Shown: piece after piece, positions 27,416 to 36,529 of the stretch
Numbering within the stretch: the first letter of the stretch is position 1
Layout of the letters: the number at the start of each line of letters is the position of its first letter
Assembly (NCBI GenBank): GCA_963802575.1
Contig: CAWDJF010000006.1
Location: 186,001 to 250,000 of the forward strand
Source of the DNA: DATFTE01 sp963802575
GTDB lineage: Bacteria; Acidobacteriota; Terriglobia; Terriglobales; Acidobacteriaceae
Direction of reading: 5' to 3'
DNA: 64,000 nucleotides
Made by a program: the position numbers and the translations under genes
The notes under the pieces: generated by a model
Told to the model about the DNA's origin: nothing
Database searches by the model: none
Seen by the model: only the letters and a program-made list of their open reading frames with translations

Positions 27416-27546
27416 ATTTCGGGAATCGGTGCCGCATCTTGTTGATTTGTCAGGACTTCAATTCGGCCAAAGACTTGCCTTAATACTCGTGTTCCTCCCT
27501 CACTTTGCATCGAGAGCAGGCCAGTTATGGCCTCGGAGAATGCGTG

Positions 27547-29241
27547 ATGAGAAAGTGGCTCGTGGTTTTCGTAATGGCGGCTGTGACCCTGGCCAGCGCC
27601 GACAACACCAAGCTGTCCCCTGATTTGTTGACCAAGACCTCGGGGACGGTCCGGGTAGTCGTGCAGTACAACCAGGCACCCAGCCTGCTCGACCTTAAGA
27701 ATCTGCTCAGCCTGCTAGGCTCAATTGTCAGCCAGCTGCCGCTGGTGAACGCGGTCGTGGCGGATATCCCGTTGACCAATGCTCTGCTGCTATCGAACCA
27801 GAGCAACGTCCGCTATATCAGTCTTGATCGCGCCCAGGCGCCGACTCTGAGCAATGCTGCTCCGGCCATCAACGCCGAGACCGCCTGGCAGTCGGGTTAC
27901 ACCGGGTCCGGCATCGGCATCGCCCTGATCGACAGCGGCGTCGCCAGCCATCCCGACCTCAACGGCGGATTTCTCGGCCTGTCGCGCGTTGTTTGGAACC
28001 AGAGCTTCGTTCCGGGAACCTCGAGCGCGACGGACCAGTACGGACACGGCACCCACATCGCCGGATTGATTGCCGGCAACGGCGCCAGTTCCACGGGATC
28101 GAAGTATTCGAAAACTTTCAAAGGGATCGCGCCGAATGCGAACCTGATTAACTTGCGTGTACTCGATCAGAATGGCGCGGGCACCGACAGCGAAGTGATC
28201 GCCGCCATCAATACGGCGATCCTGCTGAAGCCGCTCTTCAATATTCGTGTCATGAATTTGTCCCTCGGCCGCCCGGTATACGAGAGCTATAAGCTCGATC
28301 CGGTCTGCCAGGCAGTGGAAGCCGCTTGGAAGGCTGGCATCGTGGTGGTGGTCGCGGCCGGAAATAATGGACGCTACCAGCCCACGAACGGCTACGCCAC
28401 CGTCACCTCGCCCGGCAACGATCCTTACGTGATCACCGTCGGCGCGATGAAAACGATGGGCACGCCGACGCGCGTAGACGATCTCGTCGCCAGCTACAGT
28501 TCGAAAGGCCCGACGGCGATTGATCACATCGTGAAGCCCGACATTGTTGCCCCCGGCAATCTTCTGGTTTCGACCGAAGAAGCGGGCACGCTCTACAACC
28601 AATATCCCGGCAACCGCGTTCCTTACAGCTTCTACATGAATGGAGGCAGCAGCGCTTCTTCGTCTGCGTACTTCACTCTGAGCGGCACCAGCATGGCCGC
28701 AGGCGTTCTGAGTGGAGCGGTCGCCGACCTTTTACAGAAGAGTCCGAGCCTTACGCCTGATCAGGTCAAGGCGCGCCTGATGAAGACTGCCTGGAAATCG
28801 TTCCCGGCAACCAGCAGCACCATCGATCCGACCAGCGGAATCACCTACACCGATCAGTACGACGTCTTCACCATCGGCGCCGGATACGTCGATCTCGAAA
28901 CAGCGATGGCGAGCACCGATGTTGCGAAGGGCAGCGCCATGTCGCCTACGGCGAACTATGATCCCTCGACGGGCAACGTGTACATGTCGAACGATCCCTC
29001 TGCAGTTTGGGGAACCTCAGCCATGTGGGGAAGCTCGGCGGTCTGGGGCAATTCTCAGTTCGTGACTTCGAACTCCGCCATGTGGGGATCGAGCGCCATG
29101 TGGGGATCGTCAGCCATGTGGGGATCGAACACTGAAAACGGATTCAGCACAGTCTGGGCGGGAAGCGCGATGTGGGGCTCAAGCGCCATGTGGGGATCGT
29201 CAGCCATGTGGGGATCCAGCGCCCCGGCAGGGGAGAACTAG
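27547..29241 (+). CDS. secreted subtilisin-like (S8) serine protease with AMWGSS repeat tail
   Basis: A 564-residue protein from ATG 27547, where MRKWLVVFVMAAVTLASA forms a signal peptide. An inhibitor-like propeptide (about 22-100) precedes the S8 domain. The triad is Asp129 in ALIDSGVASHPD, His167 in QYGHGTHIAG and Ser382 in LSGTSMAAG; Asn273 is the oxyanion residue. After residue 480 the tail is built of about ten AMWGSS/AVWGNS hexapeptides, interrupted by short spacers, ending APAGEN. Such tails occur in acidobacterial S8 proteases; their role is unknown. Confidence 0.93.
   Translation: MRKWLVVFVMAAVTLASADNTKLSPDLLTKTSGTVRVVVQYNQAPSLLDLKNLLSLLGSIVSQLPLVNAVVADIPLTNALLLSNQSNVRYISLDRAQAPTLSNAAPAINAETAWQSGYTGSGIGIALIDSGVASHPDLNGGFLGLSRVVWNQSFVPGTSSATDQYGHGTHIAGLIAGNGASSTGSKYSKTFKGIAPNANLINLRVLDQNGAGTDSEVIAAINTAILLKPLFNIRVMNLSLGRPVYESYKLDPVCQAVEAAWKAGIVVVVAAGNNGRYQPTNGYATVTSPGNDPYVITVGAMKTMGTPTRVDDLVASYSSKGPTAIDHIVKPDIVAPGNLLVSTEEAGTLYNQYPGNRVPYSFYMNGGSSASSSAYFTLSGTSMAAGVLSGAVADLLQKSPSLTPDQVKARLMKTAWKSFPATSSTIDPTSGITYTDQYDVFTIGAGYVDLETAMASTDVAKGSAMSPTANYDPSTGNVYMSNDPSAVWGTSAMWGSSAVWGNSQFVTSNSAMWGSSAMWGSSAMWGSNTENGFSTVWAGSAMWGSSAMWGSSAMWGSSAPAGEN
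29009..29220 (+). repeat. GCCATGTGGGGATCG hexapeptide-coding repeats
   Basis: About ten imperfect 18-base units encode AMWGSS or variants. Several copies are nearly identical at base level (GCCATGTGGGGATC), so recent expansion or gene-conversion is likely. Confidence 0.85.
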
Positions 29242-29312
29242 AGTAGCGCCGGCGTCCCGCCGGCCATCTGAACGTTAAGGCGCCGCCGGGATGTTTCCTG
29301 GCGGCGCTACTC
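29241..29312. repeat. GAGTAGCGCCGGCG...GCGGCGCTACTC inverted repeat
   Basis: Second full copy of the element at 22110-22179, here starting directly after the S8 protease stop codon. Inner hairpins GCCGGCGTCCCGCCGGC and GCCGCCGGGATG..CTGGCGGC are visible. Confidence 0.7.
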
Positions 29313-29404
29313 ATAACCGTAACAATCTCGCCTCAATCAATGAAGCCTTCGCCCGACATGCTCCCATTGCAGCTGGCAAGTGCGGCCGCTACACTGCAGC
29401 CATC

Positions 29405-30130
29405 ATGGGTTTAGGTTTCGTTCTGTTCTTCTGGGCTATCGCAGGCATTGTCGCCGCGGCGATCGCAGCAGTCACGCTCGGATCTATCGCTGCACTGCTG
29501 ACACGAGGTATCCAGAAGAGCCGCCGCGCCGTCATCATCGCTACAGCTCTATTCCCCTTTCTTTGCCTAGGCTGGGGCGCGGCCGTATTCGTCTTTCAAG
29601 CAGTCGTAAACGAAGGCCTATTGCATCGCGACTTAGGCCTGGGCGACACCTGGCATGCTCCTCTTCCCAACGGCTACCAGATCATGATGATCGACGTCAC
29701 TGATCAGGGCTGGGTGTACAACCCAAAGACCCAGCCAGAATCCGCCGTCGAAGAGCGACAGGATGCCATCGCCGGAGTTCGGAGCCTACAGATCGCAGGT
29801 CGTTACATCTTGGGAGCGACCGACAGCAAATCTTTTGAACATCTCGGTGACGACAAGAGCCAAGTCGACGGCTACTTCCTCTTGGACACGCAACTGGGCC
29901 AACAGATGAAATTTCAGAGCTACGACGGGCTTACTCAGAGCGCACGCGGCCTTGGCATCGAACCGAACCTGCAGCCGATCTACACCGTCTACTCAAAATT
30001 TCGCTTTAGCTGGTTCGACATATTGTCCGGGATCCTTTTCCTGCTTCTTCCAGTTACCGGCGCGCTTCTGCTGATTATCTGGATCAGGCATTTGCGCCGA
30101 ACGCGAAATCTATTTCCAAGCGCAACATAA
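29405..30130 (+). CDS. hypothetical membrane protein
   Basis: About 241 residues from ATG 29405. Two N-terminal helices (GLGFVLFFWAIAGIVAAAIAAVTLG and AVIIATALFPFLCLGWGAAVFVF) lead to an external soluble domain of about 120 residues (residues 75-200), and a C-terminal helix (ILSGILFLLLPVTGALLLIIWIRH) returns it to the membrane. The longer reading frame upstream to 29291 overlaps a repeat and is not supported. No family recognised. Expected in the inner membrane. Confidence 0.7.
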   Translation: MGLGFVLFFWAIAGIVAAAIAAVTLGSIAALLTRGIQKSRRAVIIATALFPFLCLGWGAAVFVFQAVVNEGLLHRDLGLGDTWHAPLPNGYQIMMIDVTDQGWVYNPKTQPESAVEERQDAIAGVRSLQIAGRYILGATDSKSFEHLGDDKSQVDGYFLLDTQLGQQMKFQSYDGLTQSARGLGIEPNLQPIYTVYSKFRFSWFDILSGILFLLLPVTGALLLIIWIRHLRRTRNLFPSAT

Positions 30131-30166
30131 GTGTCAGAACGTTGCCCAGCCTCCACCAGCGTTTGC

Positions 30167-30631
30167 TTATCCGTGCCGTATCAAGTACACCGCGAAATAT
30201 TCCGGCGTGATCTTGTCGGTATTGCTCGCCGCTTTCGCTGTGATCGCGATGGTGACATTCTGCGTGGTATCCACCGCGCTAGTCGCGCCCACGCCTGGCC
30301 CCAGAAACACGTTGGCATTGCTTCCCGGAGGCTGGTACCAGATCTGCGAATTCGTCGCCCCGTTGTTGCTGACATGAACGTCCCAACCCGAAGTTCCCGC
30401 GCCTGCCGAGGTATTCACCACGGCTGCCGCCGTCCCGAACGCGAAGCTGTACGCGGTGCTCGTGCTCCCGGTGGTGTGCTTGAACGCGGTCTGCACCCAG
30501 ATTTCGTCGCTCGCTCCCAGCGAGCCTCCGGGCAAAGTGAAGGAAAACAGAGTCACGGGACTTCCATTCACAGTCGTGACCGGAGGTTGAGTTCCCTGCT
30601 TGCTTAAGATGATGATGCTCGCGGTCGCCAT
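30167..30631 (-). CDS. hypothetical protein, beta-rich
   Basis: A 154-residue protein rich in Thr, Ser, Gly and Ala with alternating hydrophobic strands (ASIIILSKQGT, FSFTLPGGSLGASDEIWVQTAF, TQNVTIAITAKAA). It has no signal peptide and only one Met at the start. The look is that of a beta-sandwich or phage-type structural protein, but no phage neighbours exist. Function not known. Confidence 0.6.
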   Translation of the reverse strand: MATASIIILSKQGTQPPVTTVNGSPVTLFSFTLPGGSLGASDEIWVQTAFKHTTGSTSTAYSFAFGTAAAVVNTSAGAGTSGWDVHVSNNGATNSQIWYQPPGSNANVFLGPGVGATSAVDTTQNVTIAITAKAASNTDKITPEYFAVYLIRHG

Positions 30632-30671
30632 CTACGCCACTCCCCACTGGAATGATGACGGCCGCTAGGCT

Positions 30672-31052
30672 TTACTGGCCGATGACAAACATGTCGCCGT
30701 CATTTTCGGTGTAGATCTTACCATCCCGTCCCAGGGCCACCGGGAGTGTATGCCGCGCCAATCGCTTTGCTTCCGTTGACCAAAGGCGCGCCTAGCCGTG
30801 GGCCAGTAAATCTCCGCCGGACTCGGCTTGTTCCTGCGTCACAAACGGATCGAACGTGATATCTGCCAGCTGGGTATTCGGACTCTGCCCCACGGCCGGA
30901 CTGAAGCCGCTATGCTGCGCCGTGCGTCCCCACTGCGGCCAGTCGGCGGGACCCTGCGCCTCGACCGGTTTGACACGAATCATGCCCAGAACAACCGCAA
31001 ACAACGCGAGGATCAACAAAGACACCGGCAGCAGCGTTCGTTTCATCCGCAT
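30672..31052 (-). pseudogene. remnant of a PQQ-propeller-type secreted protein
   Basis: From ATG 31052 (or 31046) a signal peptide (MKRTLLPVSLLILALFAVVLG) and the start of a mature protein (PADWPQWGRTAQHSGFSP) are readable to a TAG at 30792. Homologous words continue beyond it in shifted frames: QAPLV/APLVNGSKAIGAAYT, then LPVALGRDGKIYTENDGDMFVIG ending at 30672. The middle of a propeller protein (normally several hundred residues) is missing, so a large internal deletion is inferred. Only the two ends remain. Confidence 0.6.
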
Positions 31053-31259
31053 AGACCTCAATGGTAAGGAATTCCCCAGGGATTCAGAAAAGAGTAGCAG
31101 TAAGTGAGACGAGCGAGGAAGGGGCGGGGCTAACAAGGGTGGCGGCTCTTCCGCGGAATGATAATGAGTGTAGTAGCGATTTTTCACCAATTGATTCACG
31201 CCACGATCTAGTACACTGCGACACGGTAATGAAAGCGGTGGACCAAGGCTGAGGTAGTA

Positions 31260-31562
31260 ATGCTCCAAAAGGAAAAGCCCAAGGGCAGTAGTTTCCTGGA
31301 CAACGTTCGGGAACGACAAAGAAACTTAGTCTGGCCGGACACAGTGAGAAATGGGCGTAGCGTGGACGCCCTTCTATGGAATGGCTCTCGCGATGCGACG
31401 ACCGTTCAGCGCATCGGAATTGCGATCTTCGGCCTGTTTTTCCTACTCGCCGGAATAGGTTTTGCTTATATGGCGTATTTGGGCCGAGAAATCGTCTTGG
31501 CAGTATTCGCAGCCCTTCCGACGCTCCTTGACTGGCTCTTTAGGAACGTTTTTCGTCGCTAA
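31260..31562 (+). CDS. hypothetical small membrane protein
   Basis: A 100-residue protein with a charged N-terminal half (KEKPKGSSFLDNVRERQRN) and two C-terminal hydrophobic segments (IGIAIFGLFFLLAGIGFAYMAYL and IVLAVFAALPTLLDWLF). GAGG stands 7 bases before ATG 31260. No homologue is recognised; an inner-membrane location is expected. Confidence 0.6.
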   Translation: MLQKEKPKGSSFLDNVRERQRNLVWPDTVRNGRSVDALLWNGSRDATTVQRIGIAIFGLFFLLAGIGFAYMAYLGREIVLAVFAALPTLLDWLFRNVFRR

Positions 31563-31630
31563 TTTGGTTCCCTGATTCTGAGATCCCTGAAAATCATTGA
31601 GTGTAGTCGAGATGTTTCGCCAATTGACAC

Positions 31631-32257
31631 TTACGGCGTCAATTCTCCCAAACGTGGCCAGAAGTGGACGCAGGGCTTGAGTGAATAAACTTTGTCACCT
31701 CCGTGTTCCCAGCGACTCAATGGCATTCCTTTAGATATATGCAGCCCTACTTTGCCCGACGCTTCCGCTGAGAGGCTTCCTTCATAGGCCCCATCAAGGA
31801 AGTCCAGGTATCTAACTAAGTAAAGACCAGGAGCGACGGTCATGCGCTGTTCAACACTTAAACCATGCGGTCCGAGTGCGCCTCCTGTGGCGTCGCTGAC
31901 GAGATGAACCGAGTAGCGTCCTCGTTGTACGGTACTCAAATCGCGGACAAGCTCCGAGTGGCGTCCGAAGTTTCCGCATGCGGCGGAAAAGAGAAGCAGC
32001 AACAATGAGAGCAACAACAGTGGAGTGAGGAATATCGTGCCGAGCAGTTTAGGCCACCTGCCCATCCGCAGCACAGGCCGGACAGCCAAGAACGGGGTCA
32101 GGAGGAACGCACAAAGAAAGATGAGGTTGAGTCCATCGTGCGTAAAGCGCAGGTTGCGTATGCAGAAGTAGCCCACGCTCATTGCCGCAGCTATAGAGAT
32201 GAGTTGCCCTGCCGATTTGCGATTGCTGGACGATCCCACTACCGCGCTCATAGCCAC
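31631..32257 (-). CDS. hypothetical membrane protein
   Basis: A 208-residue protein. Three hydrophobic segments are visible in the first half (SIAAAMSVGYFC, LIFLCAFLLTPFLA, LLGTIFLTPLLLLSLLLLLFSAACG), followed by a soluble C-terminal domain of about 115 residues with beta-type sequence (RYSVHLVSDATGG, MTVAPGLYLVRYLDFLDGAY). Leu-rich and not assignable to a family. Convergent with the upstream small membrane gene. Confidence 0.6.
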   Translation of the reverse strand: MAMSAVVGSSSNRKSAGQLISIAAAMSVGYFCIRNLRFTHDGLNLIFLCAFLLTPFLAVRPVLRMGRWPKLLGTIFLTPLLLLSLLLLLFSAACGNFGRHSELVRDLSTVQRGRYSVHLVSDATGGALGPHGLSVEQRMTVAPGLYLVRYLDFLDGAYEGSLSAEASGKVGLHISKGMPLSRWEHGGDKVYSLKPCVHFWPRLGELTP

Positions 32258-32424
32258 AATTTTAACGATTCTGAGCGACGTACTCTAGATAACTATCGAA
32301 ACCGGGCGTCAACGCTCAGCTCGATCCCCCGCCGGCCCCTGCACTAACGTAACCTCCGTCCCCCGCGTCTTCCCAGCTATCCTTTTCCTGACCGCCTCCC
32401 TCAAACGTCCTTTAGGGAGTTTCC

Positions 32425-32997
32425 ATGCAAAACCGACTTCGAACCTTTCTCCTCGTGCTCGCCGGAGCCGTGCTTTTCGTTGCCACCGGATACGCACAAG
32501 ACCAGCCATCGTTGGGCGATGTCGCACGTCAGGCGCGGCAGAAGAAACAACAAGCAAAAGACGCTCAGCCTGGCGACGCGCAGGCGAAACCTGCGGCGAC
32601 CAAGCCCGCTCGAGTCATCACCGAAGACGAAATGCCGGAGCAGACCACTTCTGACATGACCTCGTCGGCGTCTGACAACAAAGATCATGCCGATTCTGAT
32701 TCTCCGGCCTCCACGCCGGTAGGAAAATTGTCGGCGGACGAGTGGAAATCGAAGATTCAAGCAGAGAAGAACGTGGTCGATTCGTTGCAGAAAAACATGG
32801 ACGACCTCAACAAGTCCATCCAGTTCGCGCCAGGAAACTGCGTCGCGGGATGCGTCGAATGGAACGAACGCCAGAAACAAAAGCAACAGGAAGTTGAACA
32901 GATGAAGGGACAACTCGACACTGCGCAGAAAAAACTAACTGAAATGCAAGACGCCGCCCGCCAACAAGGCTACGGCAGCTCCGTCTACGAACCGTAA
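32425..32997 (+). CDS. secreted coiled-coil hypothetical protein
   Basis: A 190-residue protein with signal peptide FLLVLAGAVLFVATGYAQD. The mature part starts with PSLGDVARQARQKKQQAKDA, a word common in acidobacterial exported proteins, then a Ser/Asp-rich linker (60-100), then a long helical part (about 110-180) with heptad-like Gln/Lys/Met pattern (KQKQQEVEQMKGQLDTAQKKL). Two Cys (NCVAGC) could form a disulfide. AGGGAG precedes the ATG. Function unknown. Confidence 0.75.
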   Translation: MQNRLRTFLLVLAGAVLFVATGYAQDQPSLGDVARQARQKKQQAKDAQPGDAQAKPAATKPARVITEDEMPEQTTSDMTSSASDNKDHADSDSPASTPVGKLSADEWKSKIQAEKNVVDSLQKNMDDLNKSIQFAPGNCVAGCVEWNERQKQKQQEVEQMKGQLDTAQKKLTEMQDAARQQGYGSSVYEP

Positions 32998-33033
32998 GTG
33001 ACATTCGTCGCCGACGCGCGTCTATTCCTTACG

Positions 33034-33239
33034 ATGTCGCCCTGAGCAAGTTTCCAGCAGCGAAGGATTTGGTGCGGAGACCAATCCTCACCCCGCCAGA
33101 TCCCTCGCTGCGCTCGGGATGAATCATACAGTTTCAGACGTCATCCTGAGTCGGCGTACGCCGACGAAGGATCTGGCGTGCACGACCTTAACGCTGTTAC
33201 GATCCGCGCCAGATCCCTCACTCCGCTCGGGATGACGTC
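33034..33239. repeat. tandem pair of GTCATCCTGAGC...GGGATGACG elements
   Basis: Two head-to-tail copies of the inverted element seen at 8805-8906: arms CCTGAGC..GAAGGATTTGG, CCGCCAGATCCCTCGCTGCG, CGTCATCCTGAGTCGG and GCGCCAGATCCCTCACTCCG. The 341-base gap between 32997 and 33339 holds only this, the hairpin at 33287-33305 and a word repeat. Confidence 0.7.
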
Positions 33240-33286
33240 AATTTTGTTTGGCTGACTGAAGTGCCGGTCTGATACCGAAAACAAAA

Positions 33287-33305
33287 GCCGGGCGCGACGC
33301 CCGGC
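33287..33305 (-). terminator. intrinsic terminator of rng
   Basis: On the minus strand GCCGGGCG-TCG-CGCCCGGC is followed by TTTTGTTTT, placed about 34 bases past the rng stop. This is a convincing factor-independent terminator. Confidence 0.8.
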
Positions 33306-33310
33306 CTTTA

Positions 33311-33341
33311 CTGAGAGCTGAGAGCTGATAGCTGACAGCTA
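33311..33341. repeat. GAGCTGA word repeat at the rng 3' end
   Basis: CTGAGAGCTGAGAGCTGATAGCTGACAGCT, four variants of GCTGA, touches the stop codon of rng. Same style as 1103-1131 and 18895-18927. Confidence 0.6.
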
Positions 33342-36144
33342 GGTAATATCAAACTGCTCCTGATGCAGCGCGGGGTCGCTCTTCACGATTACGGTCTTCT
33401 TGGTCATCTCTTCCATCTCGATCAGTGCCTTGCCACTGTTGGCTTTGAGCACCTTGGCGACTTCTGGATTCACTCGCAGCATCACGTCAGAATGTTCCAG
33501 ATGCCTCGCGATCTTTCGCATCTCAAGATAGATTTCGTTGCACACCGTGGTCACCGACTTCACGAACCCGGTTGACTGGCAATACGGACACGGCGATCCG
33601 ATCGTGCGTTCCGAGCGACTGCTTCACTCGTTTGCGCGTGATCGCCACCAGTCCAAAGTCGTTAAACTGCAGAACCTTCGATGGAGCTCGATCGCTACGC
33701 AGCGCCTCTTCGAGAGCCTGCATCACTTTCTGCCGGTTGCGCCGCTCGTCCATGTCGATGAAGTCGATGATGATGATGCCGCCCAGATCGCGCAGCCGTA
33801 TCTGCCGCACGATTTCCTTGATGGCATCCACGTTGGTTTTGACGATCGTGTCTTCCAGGCGCGAAGTCTTGCCGACATACTTTCCGGTGTTGACATCGAT
33901 CGCCACCAGAGCTTCGGTCTGGTTGATGACGATGTATCCGCCGCTCTTCAGCCAGACTTTCGACTTAAGCGCCTTATCGATCTCATCCTTCAACCCGAAC
34001 TGATCGAATAGCGGAGTCTCTTTCGTGTAAAGCTTTACTCGCCGAACCAAGGCTGGCTGGAAGCGGTTCGCGAAACGCAGGATGCGTTCGTATTCCTGTT
34101 CGTTGTCGACCCAAATCGCCGAGAAGTCAGACGTAACCTGGTCGCGCAACACGCGCTCGACCACATTCAGATCGTGATAGATGAGCGCCGGAGCCTTGCC
34201 GTTTTCGGAGCGGCTCTTGATCTCGTTCCACAACCCTTTCAGGAAGCGGATATCGGCACGCAGCTCTTCTTCGTTCGCTCCTTGCGCCGCGGTGCGCACG
34301 ATGAATCCACCGTGCCCATTCTCGCGTTCGCTCAGAATGATGCGCTTCAGCCGCTGCCGCTCTTCTTCCGAAGAAATCTTGCGCGACACACCGGTGTGAT
34401 TCACGGTCGGCATGTAGACCAGGAAGCGTCCCGGTAACGCGATGTGGCTGGTAATGCGTGCACCCTTCTTGCCAATCGGTTCTTTGGCAATCTGGACCAG
34501 CACTTCCTGTCCTTCTTTCAGCAGATCGCTGATTTGCGGCACCGGTTGCGGTGCGCGCTGGCGCTGGAAGCGGCGTCCACCACGGCGTCCACGCTGCCCT
34601 CCTCCGCCTCGACGATCGAATGCTGGACGCCCGGCGCGCTGCGTATAGCCTGCAGTCGCTGCTGGCGCTCTTACTTCCACGCGAGCATCGACTGATCCGT
34701 TGCCGCGCGCTTCCGCGTCGAGCAATGCTTCGGCTTCGGCTTGCGCTTCTTCGATTTCCGCTTCCTCTTCTTCTTCTGCCTCGGCCTCGGCGGCGGCCTC
34801 GTCCAACTCAACGCCCTCCACGATTGGTTCCGAAGTCGTGGCCTGGATTACAGGCTCAACGGACGCGGCAATCTCGTGCGTCGTTTGTTCCTGGAGATCT
34901 CCCGCCGCATGCGTCTCTTCTTCCAATTCCTCGAAAGCGTCGTCTTCGTCGATATCTTCCGCGTAGTGCGCGAGATCGGCTTCTTCCTCTTCGATCTCTT
35001 CTTCTTCCATGGTTCCTGAAGAAGGCTGAGGCAGAGGCCGTAGGTGCTTCCGGCGCACGATCCGAAATTTCCGGAATCGCCGTCAGTATCTCTTCCGTCT
35101 GATCGTCGTCCTCTTCGGTAACTTCGCTGCCGCCGAAAACTGCGGCCACGTTCATTTCATGAAGCCGTTTCTGCTCGCGATCCCATGCGTCTTCACGCGG
35201 TGTCTCATGAGCCTCGGCCGCAGCCGGCATAACCGTACGGCTCTCAACAACCGAAGCCGCGGAAGAAACCTGCTCCTCAGGATCTGCGAACAGCGGCTCA
35301 TCTTCCGGAAAATTCTCGGCCACCGAAGGAACCCGTGCGGGCTGCGTTCCGGTTGCCTGTCCTTGCGAACCGTAAGGCGCGGGCGCGGCTGCCTTTTGCG
35401 CCATGCGCGCGTATTTCGAAATCGACTCTCCCGGCAACAGCATCGGCTGATATCCCGGCGGCGGACCGTAATACCCACGATCTCCGCGATCGCTGCGCTC
35501 CCGGTCGTTCGCTCCGTTCTGGCCGCTCGTTACGCTCGGGGCGCTCGGGGCGCGCAGCCTCGCGCTGCGGTTCGCGGGACGCGCAAACTTCGACTCCGGC
35601 ATACGCTCGCCGCGGCGTCCGCGACGGCGCCGGCGATTGCGCCAGTTTCCTCCTCGCCCTTCTTGCTGATCTCCGCCGTTCTCCGTATTGCCTTGGGGGG
35701 CCTCGGCTTGCTCTTCTACCTGAGCTTCGCCTTCCTCGGGAAAGTCCGGTCCCTCAATTACCAGAGGCTGCGTTGCCGCTGCCATGGGTTGAGCCGAAGG
35801 CTGCTGACGTTGTTCCGTTCGTTGTTCGGACCTCTGTTCCGATCTTTGCTCTGATCTGGGTTCGGCCATCACCGGCCGGTTGGTGGGTACGTCCTCGACT
35901 TCCTCTCCCTCTTCCACTTCCATGAAGTCGGAAACGTAGAGGAACGCATCTCGTTCAAGGCCGATGTCCACGAACGCCGACTGCATGCCGGGAAGCACGC
36001 GCGTCACTCGTCCTTTGTAGATCGACCTTGCTGCCCAGGGTGTATTCGTTTTCGCGCTCGAGGTAGATTTCCGCGAGCAGGTCGTCTTCAACTAACCCCA
36101 CTTCGTTTCATGCGGGGTGGAACCACGAACAATTCTCTTGTCAT
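33339..36144 (-). CDS. rng: RNase E/G family ribonuclease, S1 domain split by a long insert (five frameshifts as sequenced)
   Basis: From ATG 36144 (GGAG at 36150-36153) homology runs through five frame changes: missing bases near 36121-36126 and 36100, extra bases near 36026, 35019-35024 and 33612. After correction the length is 934 residues. The start GSTPHETK..EDDLLAEIYLERENE and IYKGRVTRVLPGMQSAFVDIG open the S1 domain. About 460 low-complexity residues follow (acidic, RSEQ repeats, Arg-rich), then the S1 rest (LLKEGQEVLVQI), the catalytic DNase-I-like part (VAIDVNTGKYVG, GGIIIIDFIDM) and the Zn-link CPYC. Processes rRNA and mRNA. Confidence 0.85.
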
Positions 36145-36360
36145 TGAAACTCCGGTTCCGGGCCGTTCCACGGCCGCGAAATTCACCGGATCGGAGACAG
36201 TGCGAGACAGGAAGGACTGACGCCAGCGATAGCTCGCCCGGGTAGGGCACGACTGGGGCCTCGGGGTTAGCCCGCGACCTGCTTCGTCGTACAAGCTTAG
36301 GAATCTTTTCCCACTTATCGCAGTGTGCGCTCAACGAGGTTTGTGACCGCTCTCCCAAAT

Positions 36361-36378
36361 CCCCTCAATATAGAGGGG
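36361..36378. promoter_or_regulatory. CCCCTC-AATATA-GAGGGG hairpin in the rodA-rng gap
   Basis: A perfect 6-bp stem with a 6-base loop inside the 385-base gap between the rodA stop (36530) and the rng start (36144). A second hairpin ACCCTC-TTAACGC-GAGGGT is at 36447-36465. The rest of the gap shows no gene. The two may shape the rng 5' leader, but this is speculative. Confidence 0.45.
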
Positions 36379-36529
36379 CCGTTTACCCGCCCGTTAACGC
36401 CGTAGCTTCAATCCTGTCCGGCCTACCGTTGCCTCAGCCGGTAAATACCCTCTTAACGCGAGGGTGATCGTAATCTTGGTTTAGCCGCGTATGGCAAGTG
36501 CGGCCAGCCTCCCTGCCTTCTTCTCCCTG

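Noticed and set aside
30792..31319. Long 175-residue reading from 31319 for the propeller remnant
   Set aside because: The N-terminal part lacks family resemblance; a signal peptide starts at 31052 or 31046.
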